A stretch of DNA of 64,000 bases from Liquidambar formosana (taxonomy: Eukaryota > Streptophyta > Magnoliopsida > Saxifragales > Altingiaceae), in assembly GCA_039720395.1 (NCBI GenBank), contig CM077832.1, forward strand, positions 12,714,966 to 12,778,965, in the 5' to 3' direction. The position numbers were made by a program, and so were the translations under genes. Below the pieces are notes generated by a model. That model searched no databases, was not told where the DNA came from, and worked only from the letters and a program-made list of their open reading frames with translations. Of the stretch, positions 55,538 through 64,000 are shown one piece after another. Position 1 is the stretch's first letter. The number at the start of each line of letters is the position of its first letter.

Positions 55538-57241
55538 TGTGAACCCACGAAAAAGAAGCGCGCGGAGCCCACAAGGGTTTGGCAAGAATATAATAAGGGG
55601 TTTAAAGACAACAAACAAAAGGGGAGTCGCCACCTCATTTTTTAGGGAAAAGAGGAAAACCACAAAAATGTTTTATTTTCAAAACCACATGACTCCATTA
55701 AAGGAAAAGCAAAGTCTTTGAAACCAGAAAATTGGATCCGGGGGCTAAGTTACGACGTGGGAAGGTTCTGGGCAAAAACGCATAGGCACCCACATCGCCC
55801 GAGTTGGTCTCTTAATTTGATTGGGCTAACTTAATATCTTTTCCACTCAAATATCATCATATATCATCACAAGGCAGCATGCATATCATATATTTCATCC
55901 AATCATCCATGCATAATCACTCAAATAAAACAAAACAAAAAAGAAAAGAGAAGAAAAGAAAAAGCCTAGGATACTTGGATCCTAGAACGGACTTGAGCCT
56001 CACGAAGAGCGCCTACGTACCATGCAGCGAAATACATGGATCAAAGTCCACGTAGTTCGAAAAGAAAAGGGTTACAACCTAATACAAACCTATGGTAAAA
56101 ACCCTAGGTTTCCTCATTTGAAAATACATTGATTTAATCCAAAACAGAAAACTTCCATAAGAGGAAAACCTTGATAAAAACCAGAATTTTATATTGAAGG
56201 AAACCTTTGATTATTACCATAAGCTTGTATTAAGAAGTAACCCTAGGAGGGAGAAGAGAAAAGAAAGAAAAAGAAAGGTGAATTGGGGCACCTTCAAACC
56301 CTACTTACCTGAGCGCACAAGCTCCAATCATTAGCCATTTCAGACCATAGCAGCCCTATTTGCAATAGGACAAGCATTGTACCTGTTTGCACCCTTACAA
56401 GTGCACATAATCATGCAAAGAAAACAAAATCCTAATCTGGACAGAACCATGACAAAGCCTAAAATCATTCATTAATCATGCAAACAACAAGAATAATGAA
56501 TAACTAAGGACTCTAACTCAATCCTACATGCAATGACCTAGCTAACATGCATAGAAACCAAGAAATCCACTAATATGAATGCAAACCTAGCATGATTCAA
56601 CTATATGCAGCATATATAGAATGATTATGATGAGCAACAACCCAAAAAACTAAGCTAAACATGCTGTATAAGACCTACGCGATTTCAGGGTTATCGAAAC
56701 CCTAATCTCACAACTATGCATTAAAACCTACTAAATGACTTTAAGACATGCTCAAATTATCATGAACATCATTCATATCATATATACTAACTAACAGGAA
56801 CATCAATTCATGATAATAATCACAGCAACCTAAACATGTGAACTATGCATGATTTAAGAGGATAAAAAGAGTAATACTTTCAAATCCCTAGCAAACCAGG
56901 GATTATCAAGCATATAAAGCCATGAACTATCCTAAAATCATTCATATAATATCACATAAACATTGAATTCCATCCATAAGAAGAACAATTGCATGCACCA
57001 TAGCTATCTTAGAAGAAGAAGAAGAAAGAGAAGAAGGAGAAGCAGAAATTCATGTTCAGCATAAAAGAGATAGGCTTACCTCTTGTAGACTTTTCCTTGT
57101 CTTCAATCCTCTTGTTTCCTTGCTTGCTTGGGGTTGAAGAGCCTCCATTTGAAGTCCTTCTAGCTCTCCAAACTCGTAGCTCCCTCTCTCTCTAAGTGTA
57201 AAGTGCAATTAACCTCCTCCTATGTGCTGAATATCATGTCC

Positions 57242-57249
57242 TTTATATA
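57242..57249 (-). promoter_or_regulatory. TATA box of the minus-strand LTR
   Basis: The minus strand reads CTATATAAAG. It is the likely start-site selector for the retroelement RNA, with the 80-bp palindromic module 187 bp upstream. Confidence 0.55.
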
Positions 57250-57436
57250 GAGAACTGACCCCCTAAACCAATGGTTAGGATTAATTCATTAAATAATGAT
57301 CCTAGGGCTATTAGAGACTCTCTTGGTGCTCAAACAACTCAAACCTACACACTCCTAAGCTCAGACAAGTTGTTTTGGCGGAGGAAACCGTCAAAAGAGG
57401 GAAAGAAGAGTCAGAGTTTGAGTTAAAGAAGGACTC

Positions 57437-57516
57437 CTCGGGTGACCAACTAGGCCTGGACGGTTAGCCGTCTGGGCCTAGACGGCTGACCGTCCAGCCC
57501 CGGACGGTTACCCGAG
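57437..57516. promoter_or_regulatory. 80-bp nested-palindrome module, copy 1 (in LTR U3)
   Basis: Outer arms CTCGGGTGACC and GGTTACCCGAG. Inner elements GGACGGTTAGCCGTC, GACGGCTGACCGTCC and GGACGG. Strongly GC-rich in an AT-rich LTR. The same unit recurs at 60001-60080 and 63314-63393 with identical length. Confidence 0.8.
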
Positions 57517-58222
57517 GCCCTCCTATTTCCGCTTCGGTTTTGACTTCCACTTGCTTCAGAAGTCCTAAAATCTTCAAATTAAGTCCGATTTTGACGAAAT
57601 AAAAGCCAAAACGACCGTGTTTTGAAGGGGAACACATTTTTAAGTATTTTGGGACAAAAATCCTCAACCATGGGTGCATGGTTGGGTTTTACAAAGGTGG
57701 TTAACCATGGTGCTTCACCGTCGCTAAGCTGGGTTTGTACACGAGGTCAAACCGAATGCTTTCCCAATCGAAAATCGATCTTTCGAAACATGTTTAGGAC
57801 ATAAATAAAGCCCAAGTGAAGTTAATTGAGAGAAAATTGATTGGGTCTTATGAGTCAATTTGAGCAAACCAAGAAAGGGTCTTTTAGCCAACCCAAACCA
57901 TTACGAGCCGAATTGATCTTAAACCATTAATTCATGAAATTGAACCTATATATGGACTCTATATAACCATATGAACTTGATGGGATGACTTGGCATTCAT
58001 TCCAAGGTCAAATGGAAAATATACGGCTTAAAAGACGATTATGCCCTTCAAGTCGCAAAAGTTCTTATTGACCATCGAAATGAACTCTAAATCACTTCAA
58101 AATTCATACACATGATATTCAATGCCATAGAAACTCAATGCAAAAGACTAGACTCAAAAAGGACTCAAAATCCTACATGAAATGATATGTCCTAGCTAAG
58201 GTGACAAAAATGGGGTGTGACA

Positions 58223-58234
58223 GAAGCCCCTCAT
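58223..58234 (-). other. Polypurine tract next to the 3' LTR
   Basis: The minus strand reads atgaggggcttc directly before TGTCACACC. A purine-rich stretch in this place primes plus-strand DNA synthesis. The last four bases are not all purines, so the match is moderate. Confidence 0.5.
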
Positions 58235-58277
58235 TGGTGAACAAGTTTCACTTGTGAGCCAATGATCAAAGAACAAC

Positions 58278-58657
58278 CCATTTTTGTTCGATGGATTAAT
58301 CTCATTAATGCCAACAAACTCAAATGGAACCAAAAGGATAGACTTCGTCATATCCAAGCATGCGACGATTTCATCGAAGCTAATAATTGATTGCATACCA
58401 ACATTCGTTGGTGCGCTCATGCAAATGCCTTTACCATGCACTAATTGCATTAGTGATATAACAACACATTTTTGCTTGATGGATTAATCTCATTAATACC
58501 AACAAACTCAAATAGAACCATAACGATAGACTTCGTCATATCCAAGCATGCGACGATTTCATCGAAGCAAATAATTGAATGCATTTCTATGCATGCCAAC
58601 ATTCGTTGGTGCGCTCATGCGAATGCCTTTACCATGCACTAATTGCATTAGTGATAT
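58278..58657. repeat. Tandem duplication, about 188-bp unit
   Basis: gatggattaatctcattaat at 58290 recurs at 58478. The shared text runs through catatccaagcatgcgacga and gcgctcatgc to attgcattagtgatat in both copies. It lies in the 3' non-coding region of the minus-oriented element. Confidence 0.85.
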
Positions 58658-58844
58658 CCACATGGTCTTCTCATGATGCAAAGCTAGTTGCACTAGTGCA
58701 TCACAAGGTATCCTACCAATTTCATTGGCATATCCAAAACGAGTTATTTCATAACTCATAAGTCATCATTTCATGTGAATTTGAATTGAATGTCCATCAA
58801 TTCAAAACCAAGTGCATTTCATGCCAGTCTCACTGGGGATAACA

Positions 58845-59230
58845 AAGGTGGTGAGTTATTTCATAACTCATGACTCATCAAATTATGATTTCATGCCACT
58901 TTCAGTGGAAACAACAAAGATATGGAGTTATTTCATAACTCATGAATCGTCATTTTATGTGAAATTGTGCCACTTTCTGTGGAAGCAACAAAGACGGGGA
59001 GTTATTGCATAACTCATGAATCGTTTTATGCCACTTTCTGTGGAAGTAACAAAGATAGGGAGTTATTTCATAACTCATGAATCGTCATTTCGTGTGAAAT
59101 TGTGCCACTTTCTGTGGAAGTAACAAAGACGGGGAGTTATTGCATAACTCATGAATCGTCATTTCATGCCACTTTCTGTGGAAGTAACAGAGATGGAGAG
59201 TTATTGCATAACTCATGGATCGTCATTTCA
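58845..59230. repeat. Minisatellite array, 61-74 bp units
   Basis: gagttatt(t/g)cataactcat recurs at 58853, 58925, 58999, 59060, 59134 and 59198, between gccactttctgtggaagtaa and tcgtcatttcatg phrases. At least six units with small length changes. Confidence 0.85.
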
Positions 59231-59830
59231 TGGGAAATTGTGTTTATCACATGATATGAGACCCAATTGCAAGTCAATTGATTCAAAATCAAGCTTATTT
59301 CTTATCATTTTATGTGAAACTATCCTTATCACATGGAATGACAATGTACTGGGAGTCATTCAACTCCAAATCAAATGCATTTCATGTGAAATTGTCTTTA
59401 TCACATGAAATGATAATGTATTGAGAGTCATTCAACTCAAAATCAAGTTCATTACTTATCATTTCATGTGAAATTATCTTTAACACATGAAATGACATTG
59501 AATTGAGAGTTAATTGATTGGAAATCAAGCTTATTTCATGTCATTTCATGTGAAATTATCTTTATCACATGATACAATATTGATTTTGAAAGTCAATTGA
59601 TTGAAAAACAAAGTGCATTTCATGCCCTCTTCACAAAGATAGCAAGTTACTTCGTAACTAGCATAGCTCATGAATCATCATTTCATGTGAAGTTATCTTT
59701 ATCACATGATTAGCAAGTCATTTCATGTGAAATTATCTTTATCACATGATATGATATCATTATCATCTCCTAGAGAATTGAATTCCAAGACTTGAAAGTC
59801 AATCAATTCAACACTAAGCTCATTTCATGA
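59231..59830. repeat. Degenerate array of a catttcatgtgaaattatc unit
   Basis: catttcatgtgaaattatct, ttatcacatga(a/t) and agtcaattgattcaaaatca-like phrases recur many times at irregular spacing. The first two are near inverted copies (catgtgaa / tcacatga), so the array can fold. Confidence 0.7.
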
Positions 59831-60000
59831 GAAAGCCATTTATCATGGCCATTGCAACTCCTCGTTATGCGAGCGAATACAATCACCCATGATTCAAAAA
59901 TTTCATTGAAACTCGATAAACTTGAGGATTGCACAAAAAGTCAATTTGGAGAAGTTTAGAGGTCGCAAGCGCGCGAGACGGGGCAAACGGGCAAAGCGGG

Positions 60001-60080
60001 CTAGGGTGACCATCTGCCCTCAGATGGTCAACCGTCCAGGGCAAGACGGCTGACCGTCCAAGGGTGGACGGTTACCCGAG
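60001..60080. promoter_or_regulatory. 80-bp nested-palindrome module, copy 2 (upstream of the PMD gene)
   Basis: Arms ctagggtgacc and ggttacccgag. Inner elements agatggtcaaccgtcc, gacggctgaccgtcc and ggacgg. TATAAAA lies 24 bp downstream (60104-60110), and the PMD start codon is at 60366. Confidence 0.8.
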
Positions 60081-60103
60081 CCCACCAAGGAAAATTCTGG
60101 GTT

Positions 60104-60110
60104 TATAAAA
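60104..60110 (+). promoter_or_regulatory. TATA box of the PMD gene
   Basis: ggtttataaaaccc, about 256 bp upstream of the start codon, followed by a CT-rich leader with ctctctctctaaac. The layout is standard for a plant RNA polymerase II promoter. Confidence 0.55.
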
Positions 60111-60365
60111 CCCAACACTTGCATTCACATTCCATCATTCTCCTAGCTCGAAAATTAGAGAGTTTCTCTCTCTAAACTCTCATCCTATCCTCTCCAACTC
60201 TCATTCTCTCATTCCTACTTCAAAAACATTCAATCCAAACATCAAATGCATATCAAACAACAACAACTCAAGCATATTTAGCAATCAAAACAACCAATTC
60301 ACATCATCTTGTGAAATCAAATCAAATCAAACCCATTTTTCACAAACCCAACTCCATCATCAAGG

Positions 60366-63031
60366 ATGTCATCAAGCAAGGACTCAAGCACCAAGTATCC
60401 ATTCTATGGGGTCAAAAGCACATACAAGGCACCACTCTATGATGCTCCACAAGCTAGGGTGTTGCTTGAACCCGAGAAGCATCTCTCATTTATCCATTCC
60501 CAACAAGAAGTAAGTTTACCCAACTTAATACTTTTCTTTTGAATCTTTCGATTCTTTTGATGAAATTGCATTCCCTTCTACTTCTTTTGAATACCCCTTG
60601 GGTTGTTGAGTGATATCCCTTGATTTGGCAAGGATTGAACACACAAATTCTTTTCATTTGAAAGCTTGAAAAATGGCACCCGCCAAGTGTTCGATAAAAT
60701 TCCCAAGTGAAATAAAGATGTTCAATCTTCACCAAATCAATGTATATCAACAAGTAAACCCTCAAGTGAGTAATATGCTATGATTTAGCAAGGATTGACC
60801 ATACAAAATTCTTTTGTTTCAAGGCTTGGGAGGTGTCACCCACCAAGTGTTCGATAAAATGCCCAAGTGATAAAAAAGTGTTCAATCCTTGCCAAATTAA
60901 GGCACATGAACAAGTAAACTCATAAACATCCATTAGCAATTCATTTCATGAATAAAAAAACTTTTTGACATCTTTTAGAAAACAATTTGAAACCAATTGC
61001 TAGTGCAAGCTTATTATTTCCATGTTCTTTCAACTAACCCTCAAGGTGTTTTCAATGGCTATAGCCCAACTTTCAGGACATGCGCACTCTGTCCTCTGTC
61101 AAAGGACTCATTGAATGGTGGCGGAACACGGAAAACTTCCAACCCATTACCAAGGGCTATGTCGAAAAGGCCGGTTTTGGTCCATTCCTAGACTCTTTGT
61201 GGAATGACTAATGTGATAGGCAAGCCTTGCTAGCCTTGTCTGAGCTATGGTGGGACACCACCAATACATTCCATTTTAGCTTCGGGGAGATGACATTAAC
61301 CCCCAAGGACTTCACCATGATCACGGGCTTAAGCATTAAAGGCAAAAGCTTGGAATTCTATGAGGAGGCTCACACAGATGAGGATTATCTCCTAGCTTAC
61401 CTTGGGATGGAAATCGAGGTAATCAAGAAAGCAGTGCGACGCACTTGGCTTTTCAACAAATTTGCTAAGCAAAGGGAGAGCGAGGGTGCAAGCCCCGATT
61501 GTATTACAAGGGCATTCCTTCTGTACATGATCTCATGCACATTCTTTGCCGGGACGGGCGACCTAGCCCCTTTGGGTCTTCTTGCAAGCATGGAGGATGT
61601 TGACAAGATTAGGAAATTCAACTGGGGAGGGGTTGCTCTAGCCACCATGTATCGCACAATGTGTGACATGTCATGTGGTATGACCAAGGACTTTGGCGGG
61701 ATGCCCTTTGTTTGGGAGGTAATGCTATTTCCCTTTCATTCCTTTTTATTCATTTTTCTCTTAGATTATCTTTTCTTTTTTACTCTTTTCTCAACTTTTG
61801 ACAGGTTTGGTGCTATGAGTACCTCAACCTATGTCGCCCATCCCTTGCTGAGGAAACCATTGAATGGCCTACCCTCAAGAATTACTCTCCTAGTTATGTG
61901 TCCATCCGGGCGGCGAATCGTCATGATTACGCCTTTGCTAGAGCTCACCTAGCAAACCTTACTGCTGATATGGTGAAATTCTTTCCCCATTCTTTTCCTT
62001 TTCTTTTTACTCCCAATTTCTCATTTTGGATTTTTGAACAGATTGAGTGGAATCCATGGAAGATATGGGTACCAATGCTACCCAAGCAATGCATTCCTAG
62101 CTTGATGCTAATGGGCAAGAGGGTGCTCTTGGAAGGCCCCGTGGGTAGGTACTGGTACCTAGGGGAGCGTGTCCTACGCCAAGTCATGGGTGATGTGAAT
62201 GTCGCCATGGCTCCAATGCCTCCACCACTTAACATGAGGCATGCTAACTTAATGGAGGGGGAGGAGTTGTGGGATGCGTTGAGAGGCTGGGATGCGGAGG
62301 AGTTCACTTCTCCTGACATTGCATATGACACTTTCTGTCTCCAATATCTGATGAGGCCCAGGGTGACAGGCTTCCCTCCTCAGGGGGTAAGTCGTTAACA
62401 TTCTCCTAGCCTTTTCCTTTTGATAGAGACTCTATTTAATAGGTGAACACTTGCAGGGTCGACGAGCACGGGGGCATAGCTCGACAGTGGGCTCAGGCGT
62501 GGTTCCTGGTTCTGAGGAAGATGAGATGGAGGGGGATAGGTCACTACCCTTGCCTCAGCCGAATTGGTTCATTGATTTGTGCAGTGGGTCAGACTTTGTC
62601 AAGACCGCCATCACTCATCCTGCATTTGACGAATCCCCTAGGATCGACCTAAATCAAGAACAGGTGAGTCCTCTTTATGGGTATTTCTTTCTTTCTTTGA
62701 ACATTACCTTCAATTTACCCTTATTGATTATCCTAGGTGCCTGCGGCGTATGCCCAAGAGTTTATTGACCTGAGTGAGGGTTTGAGGCGTGACCTTGTGA
62801 GGATGAGCTTAGCCAAATCCATGGCGGAAGCTCGTTTGGATGTCATGGTAAGTGTTCCACCTTCTCAAAGTTCTCATATGTGGTTTTCAACCAACTCTAT
62901 TCTCATACTTAGCCTCTTTGCAATGGATTTTGTGTATGCAGCCACCACCAGCAATGCGCCCTCCTAGAGCACCTCGTGGGGGTCGTGATGGAGCAGGGCC
63001 GAGCCACAAAAGAAGCTCTGGGAACCGTTGA
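60366..63031 (+). CDS. Plant mobile domain (PMD/MAIN-like) gene, antisense to its host retroelement
   Basis: Seven exons: 60366-60509, 61077-61718, 61805-61972, 62042-62386, 62457-62663, 62737-62847, 62942-63031. All introns are phase 0 with GT-AG ends; 568 aa. It starts MSSSKDSSTKYPFYGVKS. Exon 2 reads MRTLSSVKGLIEWWRN, then LALSELWWDTTNTFHFSFGE, MTLTPKDFTMITGL, RAFLLYMISCTFFAG and WGGVALATMYRTMC, the ordered blocks of PF10536. Exon 3 continues VWCYEYL. The tail is PPPAMRPPRAPRGGRDG. One in-frame TAA (61209-61211, after LWND) interrupts it, so it is a pseudogene, a readthrough gene or a recently broken copy. PMD proteins include MAIN/MAIL1 of Arabidopsis and many transposon-borne copies. It has its own module and TATA box. 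Confidence 0.75.
60611..60925. repeat. Tandem pair of foldback units inside PMD intron 1
   Basis: Two units about 163 bp apart. Each begins ttggcaaggattga or ttagcaaggattga and ends with the inverted phrase tcaatcttcaccaa or tcaatccttgccaa. Each shares caccaagtgttcgataaaat-type text. The second unit can form a near-perfect 13-bp terminal stem. Confidence 0.7.
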
Positions 63032-63313
63032 GTTCATTTATTTTCTTGTTGGGCTTGTAGAAACAATGAGACAATGGCTATCTTTTTGCATTTCATGCTT
63101 GTGTTTTGTACTTGCCACCTAAAACCAAACTTTTTTATCCCTTATTATGGATACTTGTTGTGCTTGTTTGAATCTATCATGATGATGTTATAGTGCCTTT
63201 CTCATGAAAATTTGAGTCAATGTGAGTTCATAGGAGTGAAAATGGCCTAAAAAGGCCATCCGAACGCGAAAATAGGCAAAACCAGGCGAAACAAGGCAAA
63301 ACAAGGCAGAGGC

Positions 63314-63393
63314 CTCGGGTGACCATCTGGCCCTGGACAGTTAGCCGTCTGGGCCTAGATGGCTGACCGTCCAGCCCCGGACGGTTACCCGAG
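63314..63393. promoter_or_regulatory. 80-bp nested-palindrome module, copy 3 (upstream of the DUF7745-like gene)
   Basis: Arms ctcgggtgacc and ggttacccgag. Inner elements ggacagttagccgtc, gatggctgaccgtcc and ggacgg. TATAAAA follows at 63481-63487 and the next start codon at 63536. Confidence 0.8.
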
Positions 63394-63480
63394 GTCGACG
63401 CGCTTTTTCGCGATTTTTCAGGAATTTTGCGATTTTGACGGTTCTACTCCCTTTAGGACTCGAATTTATGACCCTTTTCC

Positions 63481-63487
63481 TATAAAA
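63481..63487 (+). promoter_or_regulatory. TATA box of the DUF7745-like gene
   Basis: cctataaaaacac, 49 bp upstream of the ATG at 63536. Confidence 0.5.
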
Positions 63488-63535
63488 ACACATGAGGGGA
63501 GTCTTCTAACTCACCTATTTTCATTGACAATAATT

Positions 63536-64000
63536 ATGGAAGCCTTGGATGGGTTCTTAAGAGGGTTTTTGGCAGTCATGGCTGCCAAAGACAAAACTGA
63601 GTTTAAGCGCTTCGGCTTGGAACCATTGCTCTCCATAAGGCACATGAAGCTCGAGACGACCCTTCTCACCGCTGCTACATACTTCTGGGATCCTCAAATC
63701 CATGTATTTCGATTTAATTATGAAGAATTATGCCCAACCATGGAGGAATTCTGTGCTTTATTTGGAGTTTCGCCCGCAGGGCCATTCATTCTTCCTACAC
63801 CTCGCTCTGATTACCTTGCTTCCTTCTCGGATTTTCTTGGCATTCCTCAAAGGGACGCAACGATCTTCGTCAAGGATCATATGGTGGACTTAATGAAGTT
63901 AGCAACCTCATTCTTGGCTTATGATAGCGAAGGTACTTTGACTTTCACCCCTCAAATTCAGCGTGCACTCGCTTTCTATTTAATTGGCCGCTTTCTCATC
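63536..64000 (+). CDS. DUF7745-like (PMD-related) protein, partial
   Basis: Open from the ATG at 63536 to the window edge (155 codons, no stop): MEALDGFLRGFLAV, then FGLEPLLSIRHMKLETTLL, AATYFWDPQIHVFRFN, YEELCPTMEEFCALFGV and LAFYLIGRFLI. The YFWDP..HVFRF...E..PT.EEF.ALF pattern is that of the plant DUF7745 family, which occurs next to transposon-like and PMD proteins. It would be the second antisense gene of the minus-oriented retroelement. The function is unknown. The family call is from pattern memory only. Confidence 0.6.
   Translation, partial: MEALDGFLRGFLAVMAAKDKTEFKRFGLEPLLSIRHMKLETTLLTAATYFWDPQIHVFRFNYEELCPTMEEFCALFGVSPAGPFILPTPRSDYLASFSDFLGIPQRDATIFVKDHMVDLMKLATSFLAYDSEGTLTFTPQIQRALAFYLIGRFLI

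Larger units (their letters stand above)
55538..58222 (-). mobile_element. 3' LTR of a minus-oriented Ty3/gypsy (probably Tat-lineage) element
   Basis: On the minus strand it starts TGTCACACCCC (58222) and ends GGGTTCACA (55538), 2685 bp. It cuts the protease frame of the preceding element. It is homologous to the solo LTR 4494-6676, which proves that it is a complete LTR. A polypurine-like tract adjoins its 5' edge, so it is the downstream LTR of an element whose internal region lies to the right. A minus TATA box (57242-57249), a downstream gaggtaagcc splice-donor-like site (about 57072-57081) and the 80-bp module (57437-57516) mark U3 and leader. The left flank is cacac; the other TSD copy is beyond the window. 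Confidence 0.82.

Noticed and set aside
58223..64000. Reading the region as two ordinary host genes unrelated to the LTR element
   Set aside because: The polypurine tract, LTR homology, minisatellites and the module shared with the LTR all tie it to the retroelement. It remains possible until pol is found to the right.

Overview
The window is nuclear DNA of a flowering plant, most likely a eudicot. It is AT-rich, its genes have many GT-AG introns, and more than half of it is transposon-derived. No species can be named from the sequence. Three ordinary host genes were assembled exon by exon. They are a 14-3-3 protein of the non-epsilon type (minus, coding exons 8554-13343, 262 aa), a CMC1-family twin-CX9C mitochondrial assembly protein (plus, 16692-28303, 93 aa, two very large introns) and the CCT zeta subunit CCT6 of the TRiC/CCT chaperonin (minus, 29510-40758, 15 exons, 535 aa). 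The first two diverge from about 2.3 kb of shared upstream DNA. The last two converge on about 1.2 kb.

The left flank (1-8.4 kb) is a transposon pile: LINE 3' ends, a CACTA-type terminus, a decayed gag-bearing LTR element, and a 2.18-kb solo LTR with a perfect 5-bp target duplication (TSD). The introns and spacers of the host genes hold many small insertions. These include two mariner-like transposase relics arranged head to head (one split by a hAT-like MITE), a Copia LTR, 5'-truncated LINE fragments with clear TSDs, Tourist-like and Mutator-like MITEs, SINE-tail remnants, microsatellites and a 99-bp minisatellite.

From 41.7 kb rightwards there is no host gene. There is a 4.7-kb solo LTR (TSD taatg) with a second LTR nested inside it in reverse, then about 5 kb of unrecognised sequence. 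Next comes a Ty3/gypsy element of the same LTR family (LTR 51510-53770, primer-binding site, gag, start of protease). It is broken at 55538 by a second, minus-oriented Ty3/gypsy element that runs off the right edge. The visible part of that element is its 2.69-kb 3' LTR, a polypurine tract, minisatellite arrays, and two genes on the opposite (plus) strand. One is a seven-exon plant-mobile-domain (PMD) gene; the other is the start of a DUF7745-like gene. Long 3' regions with tandem repeats and antisense extra ORFs are known from the Tat lineage of Ty3/gypsy elements, so I place it there by inference.

The most interesting signal is an 80-bp GC-rich module of nested inverted repeats. It occurs three times, each copy exactly 80 bp: in the LTR upstream of its minus-strand TATA box, and just upstream of the TATA boxes of both antisense genes. 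It looks like one cis-regulatory unit shared by the retroelement promoter and the promoters of its antisense cargo. Two LTRs of another family here carry unrelated iterated short palindromes in the equivalent place, upstream of their TATA boxes.
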